A DNA stretch of 64,000 bases from Sphingomonas sp. Leaf9 (GTDB lineage: Bacteria > Pseudomonadota > Alphaproteobacteria > Sphingomonadales > Sphingomonadaceae), in assembly GCF_001421355.1 (NCBI RefSeq), contig NZ_LMKC01000004.1, positions 372,001 to 436,000 on the forward strand. The letters run 5' to 3'. The notes under the pieces are model-generated. The model worked only from the letters and a program-made list of their open reading frames with translations. It had not been told where the DNA came from and did no database searches. Position 1 is the stretch's first letter. Each line of letters begins with the position of its first letter. The position numbers and the translations under genes were made by a program. Below are positions 20,426 through 29,494 of the stretch, piece by piece.

Positions 20426-21001
20426 TCAGAACGGAACGTCGTCGTCCAGATCGTCGCCGAAGCCGCCACCCGAACCGCCACCGAAATTGCCGCCCTTGTT
20501 GCCGCCCGAGTTGAACCCGCCGCCGCTGCCGCCGCGCGATCCACCCGAGGCACCACCGCCATAGCCGCCGCCCGACCCGCCGCCGAAATCATCGCCGCCG
20601 CCAAAGTCGCCACCGCCACGGCTGCCGCCGCCGCCACCCTGACCGCCACCAGGACCGTCGAGCATCGTCAGGACGCTGTTGAAGCCCTGCAGCACGATTT
20701 CGGTGCTGTACTTGTCCTGGCCCTGCTGGTCCTGCCACTTCCGCGTCTGCAGCTGGCCCTCGATATAGACCTTCGAACCTTTACGCAGGAATCGCTCGGC
20801 GACGTTGGCAAGGCCTTCGTTGAAGATCGCGACCGAATGCCATTCGGTCTTTTCCTTCTTCTCGCCCGAATTGCGGTCCTTCCACGATTCCGACGTCGCG
20901 ATGCGCAGGTTCACGACCTTCCCGCCATTCTGGAACGACCGCGATTCCGGGTCGCGACCCAGATTGCCCACGAGGATGACTTTATTGACGCTGCCGGCCA
21001 T
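20426..21001 (-). CDS. ssb: Single-stranded DNA-binding protein
   Basis: A 191-residue SSB. Residues 1-110 form the OB fold: [67 protein letters not shown]. Residues ~115-183 are a long glycine-rich linker, and the C-terminal tip DDDVPF is the acidic tail that binds replication and repair proteins. It coats single-stranded DNA during replication, recombination and repair. The gly-rich repeats explain the skewed base composition of 20450-20650. No uvrA neighbour is present in this window. Confidence 0.96.
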   Translation of the reverse strand: MAGSVNKVILVGNLGRDPESRSFQNGGKVVNLRIATSESWKDRNSGEKKEKTEWHSVAIFNEGLANVAERFLRKGSKVYIEGQLQTRKWQDQQGQDKYSTEIVLQGFNSVLTMLDGPGGGQGGGGGSRGGGDFGGGDDFGGGSGGGYGGGASGGSRGGSGGGFNSGGNKGGNFGGGSGGGFGDDLDDDVPF

Positions 21002-21117
21002 GGCGCTTCTCCGAGAAAGATACAGCCCGGCTTCCTATGCCAGCGCGCGGCGCGACGCCAGTGCTTGCCGCAAGGCCGGCACGGGTTCAGACTATGTGCG
21101 TCAGGGAGGAGCCGCGC

Positions 21118-21294
21118 ATGGGCGACGTCATCAACCTCAACCAGTTCCGCAAAGGGCGCACCAAGGCGGCGAAGACGCAGGAAGCCGACGCCAATCGCCG
21201 CAAGTTCGGCCGGACCAAGACGGAAAAGGCGGTGGAGGAGAGCGAGGACGCACGGCGCAAGGCGTTACTCGACGGGGCGAAGCTGGAGGAATAG
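21118..21294 (+). CDS. DUF4169 family small protein
   Basis: A 58-residue, highly charged protein: MGDVINLNQFRKGRTKAAK at the start and RKALLDGAKLEE at the end. The start motif and size fit the alphaproteobacterial DUF4169 family, of unknown function. A strong Shine-Dalgarno sequence (AGGGAGGA) lies nine bases before the ATG. Convergent with feoB with only eight bases between the stops, and divergent from ssb. Confidence 0.82.
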   Translation: MGDVINLNQFRKGRTKAAKTQEADANRRKFGRTKTEKAVEESEDARRKALLDGAKLEE

Positions 21295-21302
21295 CGACCC
21301 GC

Positions 21303-23156
21303 CTACCCCAGTCCGAACGCCACCGCCGTCCAGTAGGTCGCCCCCGCCGCGATATAGGCGAGCGCGAACAGATAGCCGATCATCACCAGCGGCCATTTCC
21401 AGCCATTGGTCTCCCGCCGGGCGACCGCGATCGTCGACAGGCACTGCGGCGCGAACACGAACCACGCGAGGAAGGCGAGCGCGGTGGCAAGGCTCCAGCG
21501 GCCGCGCAGCCGCCCGCCCAGTTCCTGCGCGCCCTGTTCCTCATCCGCTGCGTCGATCGCATAGACGGTCTGGAGCGCCGACACCGCGACCTCGCGTGCC
21601 GCCATGGCCGGGATGACGGCAAGGCTCATTTCGTGGTTGAAGCCGATCGGCCGTAGCACGACCTCCAGCCCCGATGCGATCCGGCCGGCGATCGAATATT
21701 CCGACTGCTTCACCCCCGCCGGTGCCACAGGATAGGAGGTGAGCAGCCACAGCGCGACCGTCACCTGCAGGATGATCGTGCCCGCGCGGCGCAGGAAGAC
21801 ATAGGCGCGCTGCCACAGCCCGATGGCGATGTCGCGGATCGAGGGCAGCTGATAGCGCGGCATTTCCATCAGGAATCCGCCGCCCACGCCCTTGGTCGCG
21901 GTGCGGCGCAGCACGAATGCGGCCAGCACGGCGCCGATGATCCCGGTCAGGTACAGCACCAGCAGCACCAACCCCTGCAACCCCACGCCCGGCAGCACCG
22001 CCCGCGCCGGGATGAACGCCCCGATGATGACGGCGTAGACGGGCAGCCGCGCCGAACAGGTCATCAGCGGCGCGATCAGAATCGTGGTCAGCCGTTCCTT
22101 GGGATCGTCGATCGACCGCGTGGCCATGATGCCGGGAATGGCGCAGGCAAAGGACGACAGCAGCGGGATGAACGCACGCCCCGACAGGCCGACGCCGCTC
22201 ATCAACCGGTCCATCAGGAACGCGGCCCGCACCATGTACCCCGATGCCTCCAGCAGCAGGATGAACAGGAACAGGATCAAAATCTGCGGCAGGAACACCA
22301 CGACCGATCCGACGCCGTTGATGATCCCTTCGACCAGCAGCGACCGCAGGAAGTTGTCGGGCAGCGCGGCAGTCGCCTGATCGGCGAGCCAGGCCTGCAA
22401 CCCCTCGATCCAGCCGATCGGTGCTTCGGACCAGCTGAACACCGCCTGGAACATCACGAACAGGATCGCGAGCAGCAGGATCGGGCCGATGACCGGATGC
22501 AGTGCCACCCGGTCCAGCCCGCGCGTGACGGCACGCATCCGCGGCTGTTCGACGGTCGCGGCGCGGGAGATGCGCCGGGCCTCGCGCTGGAAATGGCGGA
22601 TGTCCGACTCGACGGCCTCGATCGGTACGGTGCGCGGCGCGGCGGCGAGGATCTCGGCCAGCGCCATGCGGAGTTCGTCGAGGCCGCGCTTGCGCACCGC
22701 GACCGTCGCCACGACCGGCAGGTCGAGTTCGGCGGACAGCGCGGCCAGGTCGATCTTCAACCCGTCGCGCGCCGCCATGTCGATCATGTTGAGCGCCAGC
22801 ACCATCGGCCGCCCGAGCGACTTCAGCTGCAGGACGAAGCGCAGGTGATTGTCGAGGTTGGTGGCGTCGGCGACGACGATCAGCGCGTCGGGAAGCCGCT
22901 CCCCCGACTGTCGCCCCAGCACCACGTCGCGCGTGACCGCTTCGTCGGGACTGGAGGGATCGAGGCTATAGGTACCGGGCAGGTCGACCAGCTCGATCGG
23001 CCGCCCGTCGTCGAGCGCGAGGCGGCCCGAATGGCGTTCCACGGTGACGCCCGGATAATTGCCGACCTTCTGCCGGGCACCGGTCAGCGCGTTGAACAGC
23101 GCCGTCTTGCCGGCATTGGGATTGCCGACCAGCGCGACCAGAGGTGCAGCGTTCAC
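21303..23156 (-). CDS. feoB: Ferrous iron transporter FeoB
   Basis: A 617-residue FeoB with a GTI GTPase domain (G1 GNPNAGKTALFNALTG, G2 region NYPGVTVE, G3 DLPGTYSL, G4 NMID) and two Gate regions in the membrane part (~265-617), with the LLSSFACAIPGIMATRSI and AREVAVSALQTVYAID segments typical of the family. It imports Fe2+ through the inner membrane. The GTG at 23156 (residues read VNAAPLVALVGNPNAGKT) is preferred: an ATG at 23225 lies inside feoA and adds 23 atypical residues. feoA lies 28 bp upstream. Confidence 0.94.
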   Translation of the reverse strand: MNAAPLVALVGNPNAGKTALFNALTGARQKVGNYPGVTVERHSGRLALDDGRPIELVDLPGTYSLDPSSPDEAVTRDVVLGRQSGERLPDALIVVADATNLDNHLRFVLQLKSLGRPMVLALNMIDMAARDGLKIDLAALSAELDLPVVATVAVRKRGLDELRMALAEILAAAPRTVPIEAVESDIRHFQREARRISRAATVEQPRMRAVTRGLDRVALHPVIGPILLLAILFVMFQAVFSWSEAPIGWIEGLQAWLADQATAALPDNFLRSLLVEGIINGVGSVVVFLPQILILFLFILLLEASGYMVRAAFLMDRLMSGVGLSGRAFIPLLSSFACAIPGIMATRSIDDPKERLTTILIAPLMTCSARLPVYAVIIGAFIPARAVLPGVGLQGLVLLVLYLTGIIGAVLAAFVLRRTATKGVGGGFLMEMPRYQLPSIRDIAIGLWQRAYVFLRRAGTIILQVTVALWLLTSYPVAPAGVKQSEYSIAGRIASGLEVVLRPIGFNHEMSLAVIPAMAAREVAVSALQTVYAIDAADEEQGAQELGGRLRGRWSLATALAFLAWFVFAPQCLSTIAVARRETNGWKWPLVMIGYLFALAYIAAGATYWTAVAFGLG

Positions 23157-23184
23157 TGTGGCGGGACCGTCGGCGCCGGGTAAA

Positions 23185-23442
23185 TCAGCTCGCCAGCGGC
23201 GCGACGCGGATCGCCCCGGCGACATGCGCCCGGAGCGCTACCGTCATCCGCCCGATGCGGCAGGCCAGCGGCCCGCCCGACAGCATCGCACGGTGGAGCA
23301 GTTCGATATCGACCCCTTCGTCGAGGCCGAATTCGCGCAACCGCCGCGCTTCCCCAGGGGACATGCCCTCCCAATCGACCGATGCGACCGTTGCCCGGCA
23401 GGTGCGGGGCAGCTGGGTTAGGTGCAGATTGGGTGACAACAT
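23185..23442 (-). CDS. feoA: Ferrous iron transport protein A
   Basis: An 85-residue SH3-like FeoA protein: the core GMSPGEARRLREFGLDEGVDIELLHRAMLSGGPLACRIGRMTVALRAHVAGAIRV matches the family. It is a cytoplasmic accessory to FeoB and forms the feoAB operon with it. An imperfect AT-rich dyad overlaps the start region and may be a Fur-type operator. Confidence 0.9.
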   Translation of the reverse strand: MLSPNLHLTQLPRTCRATVASVDWEGMSPGEARRLREFGLDEGVDIELLHRAMLSGGPLACRIGRMTVALRAHVAGAIRVAPLAS

Positions 23443-23458
23443 TGCGACTAATTAGCAA
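23442..23458. promoter_or_regulatory. Possible Fur-type operator before feoAB
   Basis: TTGCGACTAATTAGCAA is an imperfect 17-bp dyad (TTGC/GCAA arms, CTAATTAG core) touching the feoA start codon. It is the only AT-rich symmetric sequence upstream of this iron-uptake operon. Fur control is typical for feoAB in general; the exact consensus in this genus is not known to me, and the closeness to the ATG is unusual. Confidence 0.3.
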
Positions 23459-23506
23459 TAAGCCCGGCGCAAGGAAAGCGGATTCTTTGCCACCCGCGTC
23501 CGCCGG

Positions 23507-24193
23507 TCAGACCGCCGGATAGCGCAGCCGTCCGATGAAGCGCGACAGGCTGAGCCGCCGTTCGGGATCGCGCGACGCGAGGATGCGGCCCTTCAGCTTT
23601 TCGAAGCGCATGATCCCGTCGATCCGCCGCGCCAGGAACGCGCGGGTATCGGCATGGCCGCCGCTTTCGTCGTCGAGGAAGACGGCGATGGTGCTGCCAT
23701 AGACCGCGCCGAGCATCGCCCGCTTGGTGTAATGATTGTAATCCGTCGCCTTGTCGCCGGCCAGCCGCCAGATCAGGTCGACCGTCCGCCAGCCGAGCTT
23801 CGTCGCGCGCGCGACATTCTGCGGCATCGCGAGGATCGCCAGCGCCCGGCGCAGCGCCTCACGCTCGCTCGCCACCGCCGCCAGCCGCGCCTCGACCAGC
23901 GCGGTGATGCGTTCGCGAATCTTCATCGCGGCAAGGGCATCGGCGCTGACCACCGCGATCATCCGCTGGTCGATGTCGGCGAACCATGCGTCGATCATCT
24001 CGACCGCACCGCCCGAAAAGGCGAGCCGCGCGACATCGGGATCGGCACCGAAGGTGCGCGCAGCCGCCTCCACCGCCTTGTCGTTCCAGCCGTCGAACGC
24101 GGCATTGGCGGCGACCAGCGGCGCCAGCGCGGCGCGCAGTTCGTCGAGTGTCAGGTCGGCAGGTGCCAGCGGGGCCATCGCATCCTCCATCAT
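23507..24193 (-). CDS. COQ9-family protein (ubiquinone biosynthesis)
   Basis: A 228-residue mostly helical protein with the COQ9 signatures GGAVEMIDAWFADIDQRM and LIWRLAGDKATDYNHYTKRAMLGAVYGSTIAVFLDDES. In mitochondria COQ9 binds lipid and assists COQ7 in ubiquinone synthesis; alphaproteobacterial members are close relatives. No other coq gene is adjacent. Start ATG 24193 follows GAGGCG; second ATG directly after it and another at 24178. Confidence 0.9.
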   Translation of the reverse strand: MMEDAMAPLAPADLTLDELRAALAPLVAANAAFDGWNDKAVEAAARTFGADPDVARLAFSGGAVEMIDAWFADIDQRMIAVVSADALAAMKIRERITALVEARLAAVASEREALRRALAILAMPQNVARATKLGWRTVDLIWRLAGDKATDYNHYTKRAMLGAVYGSTIAVFLDDESGGHADTRAFLARRIDGIMRFEKLKGRILASRDPERRLSLSRFIGRLRYPAV

Positions 24194-24292
24194 CGCCTCT
24201 AGCTAGGGCGCGCGGGGTCAAACGGCAACGGCGGAACCCGCTCCGGTCCGGTACGCTATGCCACCATCCTCCCCGATCACAAGGAACCACCC

Positions 24293-24541
24293 ATGTCCGA
24301 TACCCGTGAAGCGACGCTGTACCGCATGGTCCTGCCCGACCACACCTGTCCGTTCGGCGTGAAGGCGAAGCAGCTGCTGCAATCGGCGGGCTTCACCGTC
24401 GACGACCAGATCCTGCGCAGCCGCGAGGACGTGGACGCGTTCAAGGCCGAACATGGCGTCGAGACCACGCCGCAGACCTTTATCGACGGACAGCGCATCG
24501 GCGGCAGCGACGATGTGGAACGCTATCTCGCGAACCTGTGA
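24293..24541 (+). CDS. Glutaredoxin-like protein, single-cysteine active site
   Basis: An 82-residue glutaredoxin fold: TLYRMVLPDHTCPFGVKAKQLLQSAGF contains the active-site position, and TTPQTFIDGQRIGGSDDVERYL is the classic cis-Pro/GSH-binding segment. The active site reads CPFG, so the second cysteine of CxxC is absent and monothiol chemistry or deglutathionylation is expected. Not a CGFS-type iron-sulfur glutaredoxin. Single gene, divergent from the COQ9 gene. Confidence 0.85.
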   Translation: MSDTREATLYRMVLPDHTCPFGVKAKQLLQSAGFTVDDQILRSREDVDAFKAEHGVETTPQTFIDGQRIGGSDDVERYLANL

Positions 24542-24652
24542 TCGAAGCGCCACGCCCGGCGCCATTTCCGTACCCGGAGATAGGGTTTTACCTGCCCTTT
24601 GCCGCATGGATCGGCCTATAGGCAGCCGATCACCCCATCTCCGGGAGTTCCC

Positions 24653-25843
24653 ATGCCGTTCCGTTCGCTGGTCGCCCAGCCCGCCGATTCGTTGCTCCGA
24701 CTGATCGGGGCGTTCCGCGCCGATCCCCGCCCGCACAAGATCGACCTGGGCGTCGGCGTGTTTCGCGACGACCATGGCCATACCCCGGTGATGCAGGCGG
24801 TAAAACAGGCCGAGATGCGCCTGATCGCGACGCAGGACAGCAAGGCGTATCTGGGGCCGGAGGGCGACAAGGGCTTTGTCGCGCTGCTCGAGCCCGTGGT
24901 ATTCGGGCGCGATTTCCCGGCGGAGCGGCGCTGCGGATTGCAGACGCCGGGCGGCACCGGCGCGCTGCGGCTGGGTGCCGAGCTGCTGGCCAAGGCCGGG
25001 GTGCGTCGCATCCTGGTCGGCCAGCCGAGCTGGGCTAACCACGCGCCGGTCTTTGCCGCTGCCGGGATCGTCGTCGTGCCGCACCCGATGTTCGACATGG
25101 CCGCACAGACCATCGACCTGCCCGCGATCCGCGCCGCGATCGGCCAGGCGGAGGCGGGCGACGCGATCCTGCTGCACAGTTGCTGCCACAACCCGACCGG
25201 TATCGATCCGACGGCGGAGGAATGGCAGGCGATCGCCGATGCCATCGCCGACAGCCGGCTCGTGCCGTTCATCGACCTTGCCTATCAGGGGCTGGGCGAC
25301 GGGATGGAGGCGGATGCCGCCGGCACGCGCCGGGTGCTGGAGGCGGTACCGTTCGCGATCGTCGCCTATTCCTGCGACAAGAATTTCGGGCTGTACCGCG
25401 AACGCACCGGTGCATTGTGGGCGACCACCCCCGATGGCGAGGCGCGCGACATCGTGCTGTCGAACCTGCTGGCGCTGGCGCGCGCCAACTGGTCGATGCC
25501 GCCCGATCACGGTGCCGCCGCCGTGCGGATCGTGCTGGAAAACGAACAGCTGGCCGCCGACTGGCGCGGCGAGCTGGACGCGCTGCGCACCCGGTTGCAG
25601 GGTTTGCGCGGCGAACTGGCCGGGCTGGGCCAGTGCGGATCGGTCGATCTCGCCCCGCTGGCGCACGGCAAGGGCATGTTCGCCACGTTGCCGCTCAATC
25701 CGGCGCAGATCGAATGGCTGCGCGCGACGCACGGCATCTACATGGCTGGATCGGGCCGCATCAACATCGCCGGCTTCGCACCCGGCGACATCGCCCGCTT
25801 CGGCGAGGCGCTGGTCGATCTGGGCCGCGCCGGGATCGCCTGA
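24653..25843 (+). CDS. Aromatic amino acid / aspartate aminotransferase (TyrB/AspC type)
   Basis: A 396-residue class I aminotransferase of the I-alpha subgroup: IDLGVGVFRDDHGHTPVMQAVKQAE near the N-terminus, LLHSCCHNPTGIDPT around the cofactor, and the PLP lysine K243 in SCDKNFGLYRERTGALW. The C-terminal ARGxGR equivalent reads GSGRINIAGF. It transfers amino groups between aromatic amino acids or aspartate and 2-oxoglutarate. It is distinct in subgroup from the aminotransferase at 2148-3347. Ends three bases before the convergent DMT transporter. Confidence 0.92.
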   Translation: MPFRSLVAQPADSLLRLIGAFRADPRPHKIDLGVGVFRDDHGHTPVMQAVKQAEMRLIATQDSKAYLGPEGDKGFVALLEPVVFGRDFPAERRCGLQTPGGTGALRLGAELLAKAGVRRILVGQPSWANHAPVFAAAGIVVVPHPMFDMAAQTIDLPAIRAAIGQAEAGDAILLHSCCHNPTGIDPTAEEWQAIADAIADSRLVPFIDLAYQGLGDGMEADAAGTRRVLEAVPFAIVAYSCDKNFGLYRERTGALWATTPDGEARDIVLSNLLALARANWSMPPDHGAAAVRIVLENEQLAADWRGELDALRTRLQGLRGELAGLGQCGSVDLAPLAHGKGMFATLPLNPAQIEWLRATHGIYMAGSGRINIAGFAPGDIARFGEALVDLGRAGIA

Positions 25844-25845
25844 TC

Positions 25846-26748
25846 CTATCGCTCGGGGGAGCGGCGTGCGCTGACGATCACCAGCGCCGCCGCCACCAGC
25901 GCGCCGCCAACCGCATCCATCGGCCCCAGCCGCTCGCCATAGGCCAGCCAGCCGATCGTTGCGCCGACCAGCGGCTGGACAAGCAGTGCCAGCCCGACGA
26001 CCAGCGGGCTGAGATGCCCCAGCGCATAGATCATCAGCCCCTGCCCCGCGATCTGGCTGACTAGCGCCAGTGCGAACAGCGGCCCCCAGTGTTGCGGCAG
26101 GATCGTCTCACCCAGCGCCAGCGCAAACAGCAGCAGCGGCAGCACCCCCGCGATGCTCGACAGCGCCAGCGCCGGCAGCGGCGCCATCGTCTGGCGCACC
26201 CCGCGCATCGCGATGAAATAGACGGCGTAGAGCACCCCGGCGAGCAGGCAGAACAGATCGCCCGCCAGATGCCGCGACGACAGTTCCGCCGAGCGGCCGA
26301 GCAGCAGCACGCCGCCAACCGCCGCCAGCGATAGCGCCAGTCCCTGCGTCCGGGTCGGCCATCGGCGCATCGCAATGAAGCCATACAGCGGAAAGATCAG
26401 CACCGCGCAGTTCCCGAACAGCGTGGCATTGGCCAAGGTCGTCCGGCGGATGCCGATGTGCCACGCCCCCAGATCGACCGAAAAGGCCAGCCCGCCGACC
26501 AGCAGCGGCAGCCACAGGCCGCGCGGCGGCAGCATCGCCCGCCCGTCACGTCCGGCGGCGGCGACCAGCAGCACCGGCAGCGCCAGCGCGATCCGCCAGA
26601 ACCCCGCCGCGACCGGCCCGGTATCGGCCAGCCGCACGAACCATGGCCCAAAGGCGAGCGCGATATTCGCACCGACCACGGCAACAATCGCGCCACGCGG
26701 CGTTCTTGGGGACGGCAAAATATTTGTTTCAGGCGGTACCGGCTGCAT
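25846..26748 (-). CDS. DMT-superfamily (EamA) permease
   Basis: A 300-residue integral membrane protein with about ten hydrophobic helices in two EamA repeats; the second repeat ends LVGATIGWLAYGERLGPMDAVGGALVAAALVIVSARR, the standard EamA closing motif. Family members export or exchange small metabolites such as amino acids. The substrate is unknown. The ATG at 26748 follows AGGGGGCGGC. Divergent from the Old Yellow Enzyme with 66 bp between. Confidence 0.88.
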   Translation of the reverse strand: MQPVPPETNILPSPRTPRGAIVAVVGANIALAFGPWFVRLADTGPVAAGFWRIALALPVLLVAAAGRDGRAMLPPRGLWLPLLVGGLAFSVDLGAWHIGIRRTTLANATLFGNCAVLIFPLYGFIAMRRWPTRTQGLALSLAAVGGVLLLGRSAELSSRHLAGDLFCLLAGVLYAVYFIAMRGVRQTMAPLPALALSSIAGVLPLLLFALALGETILPQHWGPLFALALVSQIAGQGLMIYALGHLSPLVVGLALLVQPLVGATIGWLAYGERLGPMDAVGGALVAAALVIVSARRSPER

Positions 26749-26814
26749 GCCGCCCCCTACCGCCCTATCTTTTCGACGTCGCCTGTATTTGCAGGGATTC
26801 AGGAGTTTTCAGTT

Positions 26815-27903
26815 ATGCCCAGTCTGTTCGACCCCATCACGCTGGGGGATATTCAGGCACCCAATCGCGTGCTGATGGCGCCGCTGACGCGCGGTCGCGG
26901 TACGCGCGAACATGTGCCGACCGCGATCATGGCGGACTATTATGCGCAGCGTGCATCCGCCGGCCTGCTGATTTCCGAAGGAACCGGCATCAGCCGCGAG
27001 GGGCTGGGCTGGCCGTTCGCGCCGGGCCTGTGGACCGATGAACAGGTCGAGGCGTGGAAGCCCGTTACCGATGCCGTCCATGCCGCCGGCGGCCGGATCG
27101 TGACCCAGCTTTGGCATATGGGCCGGGTGGTGCATCCCGATTTCCTGGGCGGTGCCGCGCCGCTGTCGTCCTCGGCCACGACCGCACCGGGCCAGGCGCA
27201 CACCTATGACGGCAAGAAACCCTATGCGCAGGCGTTCGCCGCGACGCTCGACGATATCGCCCGCGTCCTTGACGATTATTCGCGTGCCGCGCGCAATGCG
27301 AAGGCCGCCGGCTTCGATGGGGTGCAGCTGCACGCCGCCAATGGCTATCTGATCGACCAGTTCCTGCGCGACGGCGCCAATCAGCGCGACGACGATTATG
27401 GTGGCAGCCCGGAAAACCGCATCCGCCTGCTGGGCGAGGTGGTCGACCGGTTGATCGCCGAGGTCGGTGCCGGCCGCACCGCCGTCCGCTTCTCGCCCAA
27501 TGGCGATACGCAGGGCGTGATCGACAGCGATCCGGCATCGGTGTTCGTGCCCGCCGCAAAGCTGCTGTCGGACAAGGGCATCGCCTTCCTCGAATTGCGC
27601 GAACCCGGCCCCGACGGCACCTTCGGCAGCGCGACCCAGCCGCGCGTATCGCCCGAGATCCGCAAGGTCTTTGCCGGCCCGCTGGTGCTCAACCAGGACT
27701 ATGACGGCGAAAAGGCGCAGGCCGAACTGGATGGCGGCGTCGCCGACGCGATCGCCTTTGGCCGCCCGTTCCTCGCCAATCCCGACCTGCCGCTGCGGCT
27801 GGAGCGCGGTGCAGCGCTCAACAAGGACGAGATGGCGACGTGGTATTCGCATGGGCCGGAAGGGTACACCGATTACCCGACGCTGGCGCACGAACCCGCC
27901 TGA
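26815..27903 (+). CDS. Old Yellow Enzyme family alkene reductase (FMN)
   Basis: A 362-residue FMN TIM-barrel ene-reductase: LFDPITLGDIQAPNRVLMAPLTRGRG at the N-terminus, QLWHMGRVVHPDF, the substrate-binding pair in QLHAANGYLIDQFLRDGANQRDDDYGGSPENRIRLL, and FGRPFLANPDLPLRL binding FMN phosphate. It reduces activated C=C bonds of enones or nitro compounds with NAD(P)H. The ATG at 26815 starts the family's usual N-terminus. Confidence 0.94.
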   Translation: MPSLFDPITLGDIQAPNRVLMAPLTRGRGTREHVPTAIMADYYAQRASAGLLISEGTGISREGLGWPFAPGLWTDEQVEAWKPVTDAVHAAGGRIVTQLWHMGRVVHPDFLGGAAPLSSSATTAPGQAHTYDGKKPYAQAFAATLDDIARVLDDYSRAARNAKAAGFDGVQLHAANGYLIDQFLRDGANQRDDDYGGSPENRIRLLGEVVDRLIAEVGAGRTAVRFSPNGDTQGVIDSDPASVFVPAAKLLSDKGIAFLELREPGPDGTFGSATQPRVSPEIRKVFAGPLVLNQDYDGEKAQAELDGGVADAIAFGRPFLANPDLPLRLERGAALNKDEMATWYSHGPEGYTDYPTLAHEPA

Positions 27904-27938
27904 TGCCGTGCGCGGATAGCTGGTGGCCTTGGCCCCGG

Positions 27939-28631
27939 CTATCCGCAGCGGATCGTCGCGCTGCCCTGCGTCCGGCAGCGCGGCGTGCCCGCGACCGTCA
28001 CCATGCCCGACCCTTGCGCGTTGACCTCGGCGGTATAGCGCGCGCGATACTTGCCGGTACCGGTCCCCTGGCTGTGGACCAGCAGCGCGTCGATCGTCAG
28101 CCGGTCGGCATCGATCGTGCCGGGGCCGTTGACCAGAAATTGCGCGTCATCGCCACGTCCGGCCAGCGCCAGCCGCCCCGATCCGATCAGCATCGCCTCG
28201 ATCCGTCCCGCCTCCAGGGTGCCGACCTCGATAAATCCGTCGCCGGTCAGCGACAGGTCGACCTGCGCGGCGGCCATCCGCTCGACCCGGACCTGCGCCG
28301 GACCCCGCACTGAAATGCCGATCACCCGGTCGCTGGTCAGTTCGATCACCAGCGGTTCAGCCGACGCGGCATTGGGACGACCGCGATCGTCGCGGGCCGG
28401 CGCGACGATCAGCATCTGCCCCTCGACCCGCACATCCACCGCATCCAGCGCACGCGGCGTGCCGACGATCCGGCCGCCGATCGCCGCCCCCGCCGCGACG
28501 CGCACCGTGAACGGCCCGTCGACCTGTATCCGGTCGAACCCGGTCAGCATCAAGCGACGCTCGGCCTGCAGCGGCGGCACGGCAGCGGCGGCGGGCGTGA
28601 GCAGGACAGCGGCGAGCAGCGATGCGATCAT
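27939..28631 (-). CDS. Exported GIN-domain (DUF2807) protein, copy 1
   Basis: A 230-residue protein with a signal peptide (MIASLLAAVLLTPAAAA) and a DUF2807 head-domain fold rich in short beta repeats: FDRIQVDGPFTVRVAAG, SVRGPAQVRVERMAAAQVDLSLTGDGFIEVGTLEAG, IGSGRLALAGRGDDAQFLVNGPGTIDAD. Ends in CRTQGSATIRCG. Function unknown; probably periplasmic. It follows the second copy by 40 bp on the same strand, suggesting an operon of duplicated genes. Confidence 0.85.
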   Translation of the reverse strand: MIASLLAAVLLTPAAAAVPPLQAERRLMLTGFDRIQVDGPFTVRVAAGAAIGGRIVGTPRALDAVDVRVEGQMLIVAPARDDRGRPNAASAEPLVIELTSDRVIGISVRGPAQVRVERMAAAQVDLSLTGDGFIEVGTLEAGRIEAMLIGSGRLALAGRGDDAQFLVNGPGTIDADRLTIDALLVHSQGTGTGKYRARYTAEVNAQGSGMVTVAGTPRCRTQGSATIRCG

Positions 28632-28671
28632 CCCGCTTGCATCCCGCGTTATCGCCTGCGTGACAAGCCGG

Positions 28672-29370
28672 TCAGCCGCAATGCGCCTCACCGGTGCCGA
28701 CCCGGTTGACGGTACAGCGGGCACCGCGCCCCAGCATCGCGGAGCCACTGCCGGTCAGCGACACCCGCGCCGGGCCATCGATCGCAGCCTTGATATCGCC
28801 GCTGCCGGTGATCGACACCGCCGCGTCGGCCGCCTGTACCTGTCGCACATCGATATCGCCTGAGCCGACAATGGTCAGCGTCAGCGACCGCACCGATCCC
28901 GCAGCGGCGATCGTGCCCGTACCGGCAACGGTCAGCGTCGTCCGGCCGCCCTGTAGCTGCCCGATGGTCATGTCGCCCGATCCACCCAGCGTCCCGGTAA
29001 ACGGATCGCCTGCCTGGTCGATCGTGATGTCGCCCGACCCCGACAGCGTGGCCGCGGCGATCACCGGCATCGTCACCACGATTCGTGCAGCATCACGATC
29101 GACGGCCCACAGCCCGCCTTCGCTGCGACTAATCCGCAGGATATGGCCATCGCGGCGGAGTATCAGGCCGGCGCGGCGTTCGGCTGGACCTTCGACCCGG
29201 ACGGCAAAGCCCTCGCCCCGGCGGACTTCCACCGAATCGCGACTGTCGAGCGCAACGGTGTCGAAATCGCGCAAAATGGCCAGCTGCTCGTCCGTGGCGG
29301 CGTCAGGAACGGCGCTATCGCCGCCGCATGCCGTCAGGCCGAGCATGGCCAGGACCATCCAACGATGCAT
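28672..29370 (-). CDS. GIN-domain (DUF2807) lipoprotein, copy 2
   Basis: A 232-residue protein with a lipoprotein signal MHRWMVLAMLGLTAC (lipobox LTAC) and DUF2807 repeats such as AATLSGSGDITIDQAGD, TLGGSGDMTIGQLQGG, IVGSGDIDVRQVQAAD and ITGSGDIKAAIDGP, which would fold as a beta-helix-like stack. Ends CTVNRVGTGEAHCG, like copy 1. The ATG at 29370 is chosen over 29382 because GGAGG lies five bases before it. Function unknown. Confidence 0.86.
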   Translation of the reverse strand: MHRWMVLAMLGLTACGGDSAVPDAATDEQLAILRDFDTVALDSRDSVEVRRGEGFAVRVEGPAERRAGLILRRDGHILRISRSEGGLWAVDRDAARIVVTMPVIAAATLSGSGDITIDQAGDPFTGTLGGSGDMTIGQLQGGRTTLTVAGTGTIAAAGSVRSLTLTIVGSGDIDVRQVQAADAAVSITGSGDIKAAIDGPARVSLTGSGSAMLGRGARCTVNRVGTGEAHCG

Positions 29371-29434
29371 CGCCCCCTCCATGTGTTGCTGTAGTAATAC
29401 ACTATGTTGGGGCGGGTCGCCAGCAGGCTGACCA

Positions 29435-29472
29435 TAAAAAAGGGGCGACCGTTGCTGGCCGCCCCTTTTTTA
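29435..29472 (-). terminator. Rho-independent terminator of the carD gene
   Basis: AAAAAAGGGGCG (29436-29447) and CGCCCCTTTTTT (29460-29471) are inverted arms around a 12-base loop. Read on the minus strand it gives a GC stem followed by a T run 23 bases after the carD stop. Confidence 0.88.
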
Positions 29473-29494
29473 CCCGGTCTGGATCACACACCCG

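Noticed and set aside
20450..20660. Repetitive GC-rich tract that looks like a tandem repeat
   Set aside because: It encodes the glycine-rich linker of SSB and has no exact repeat unit.
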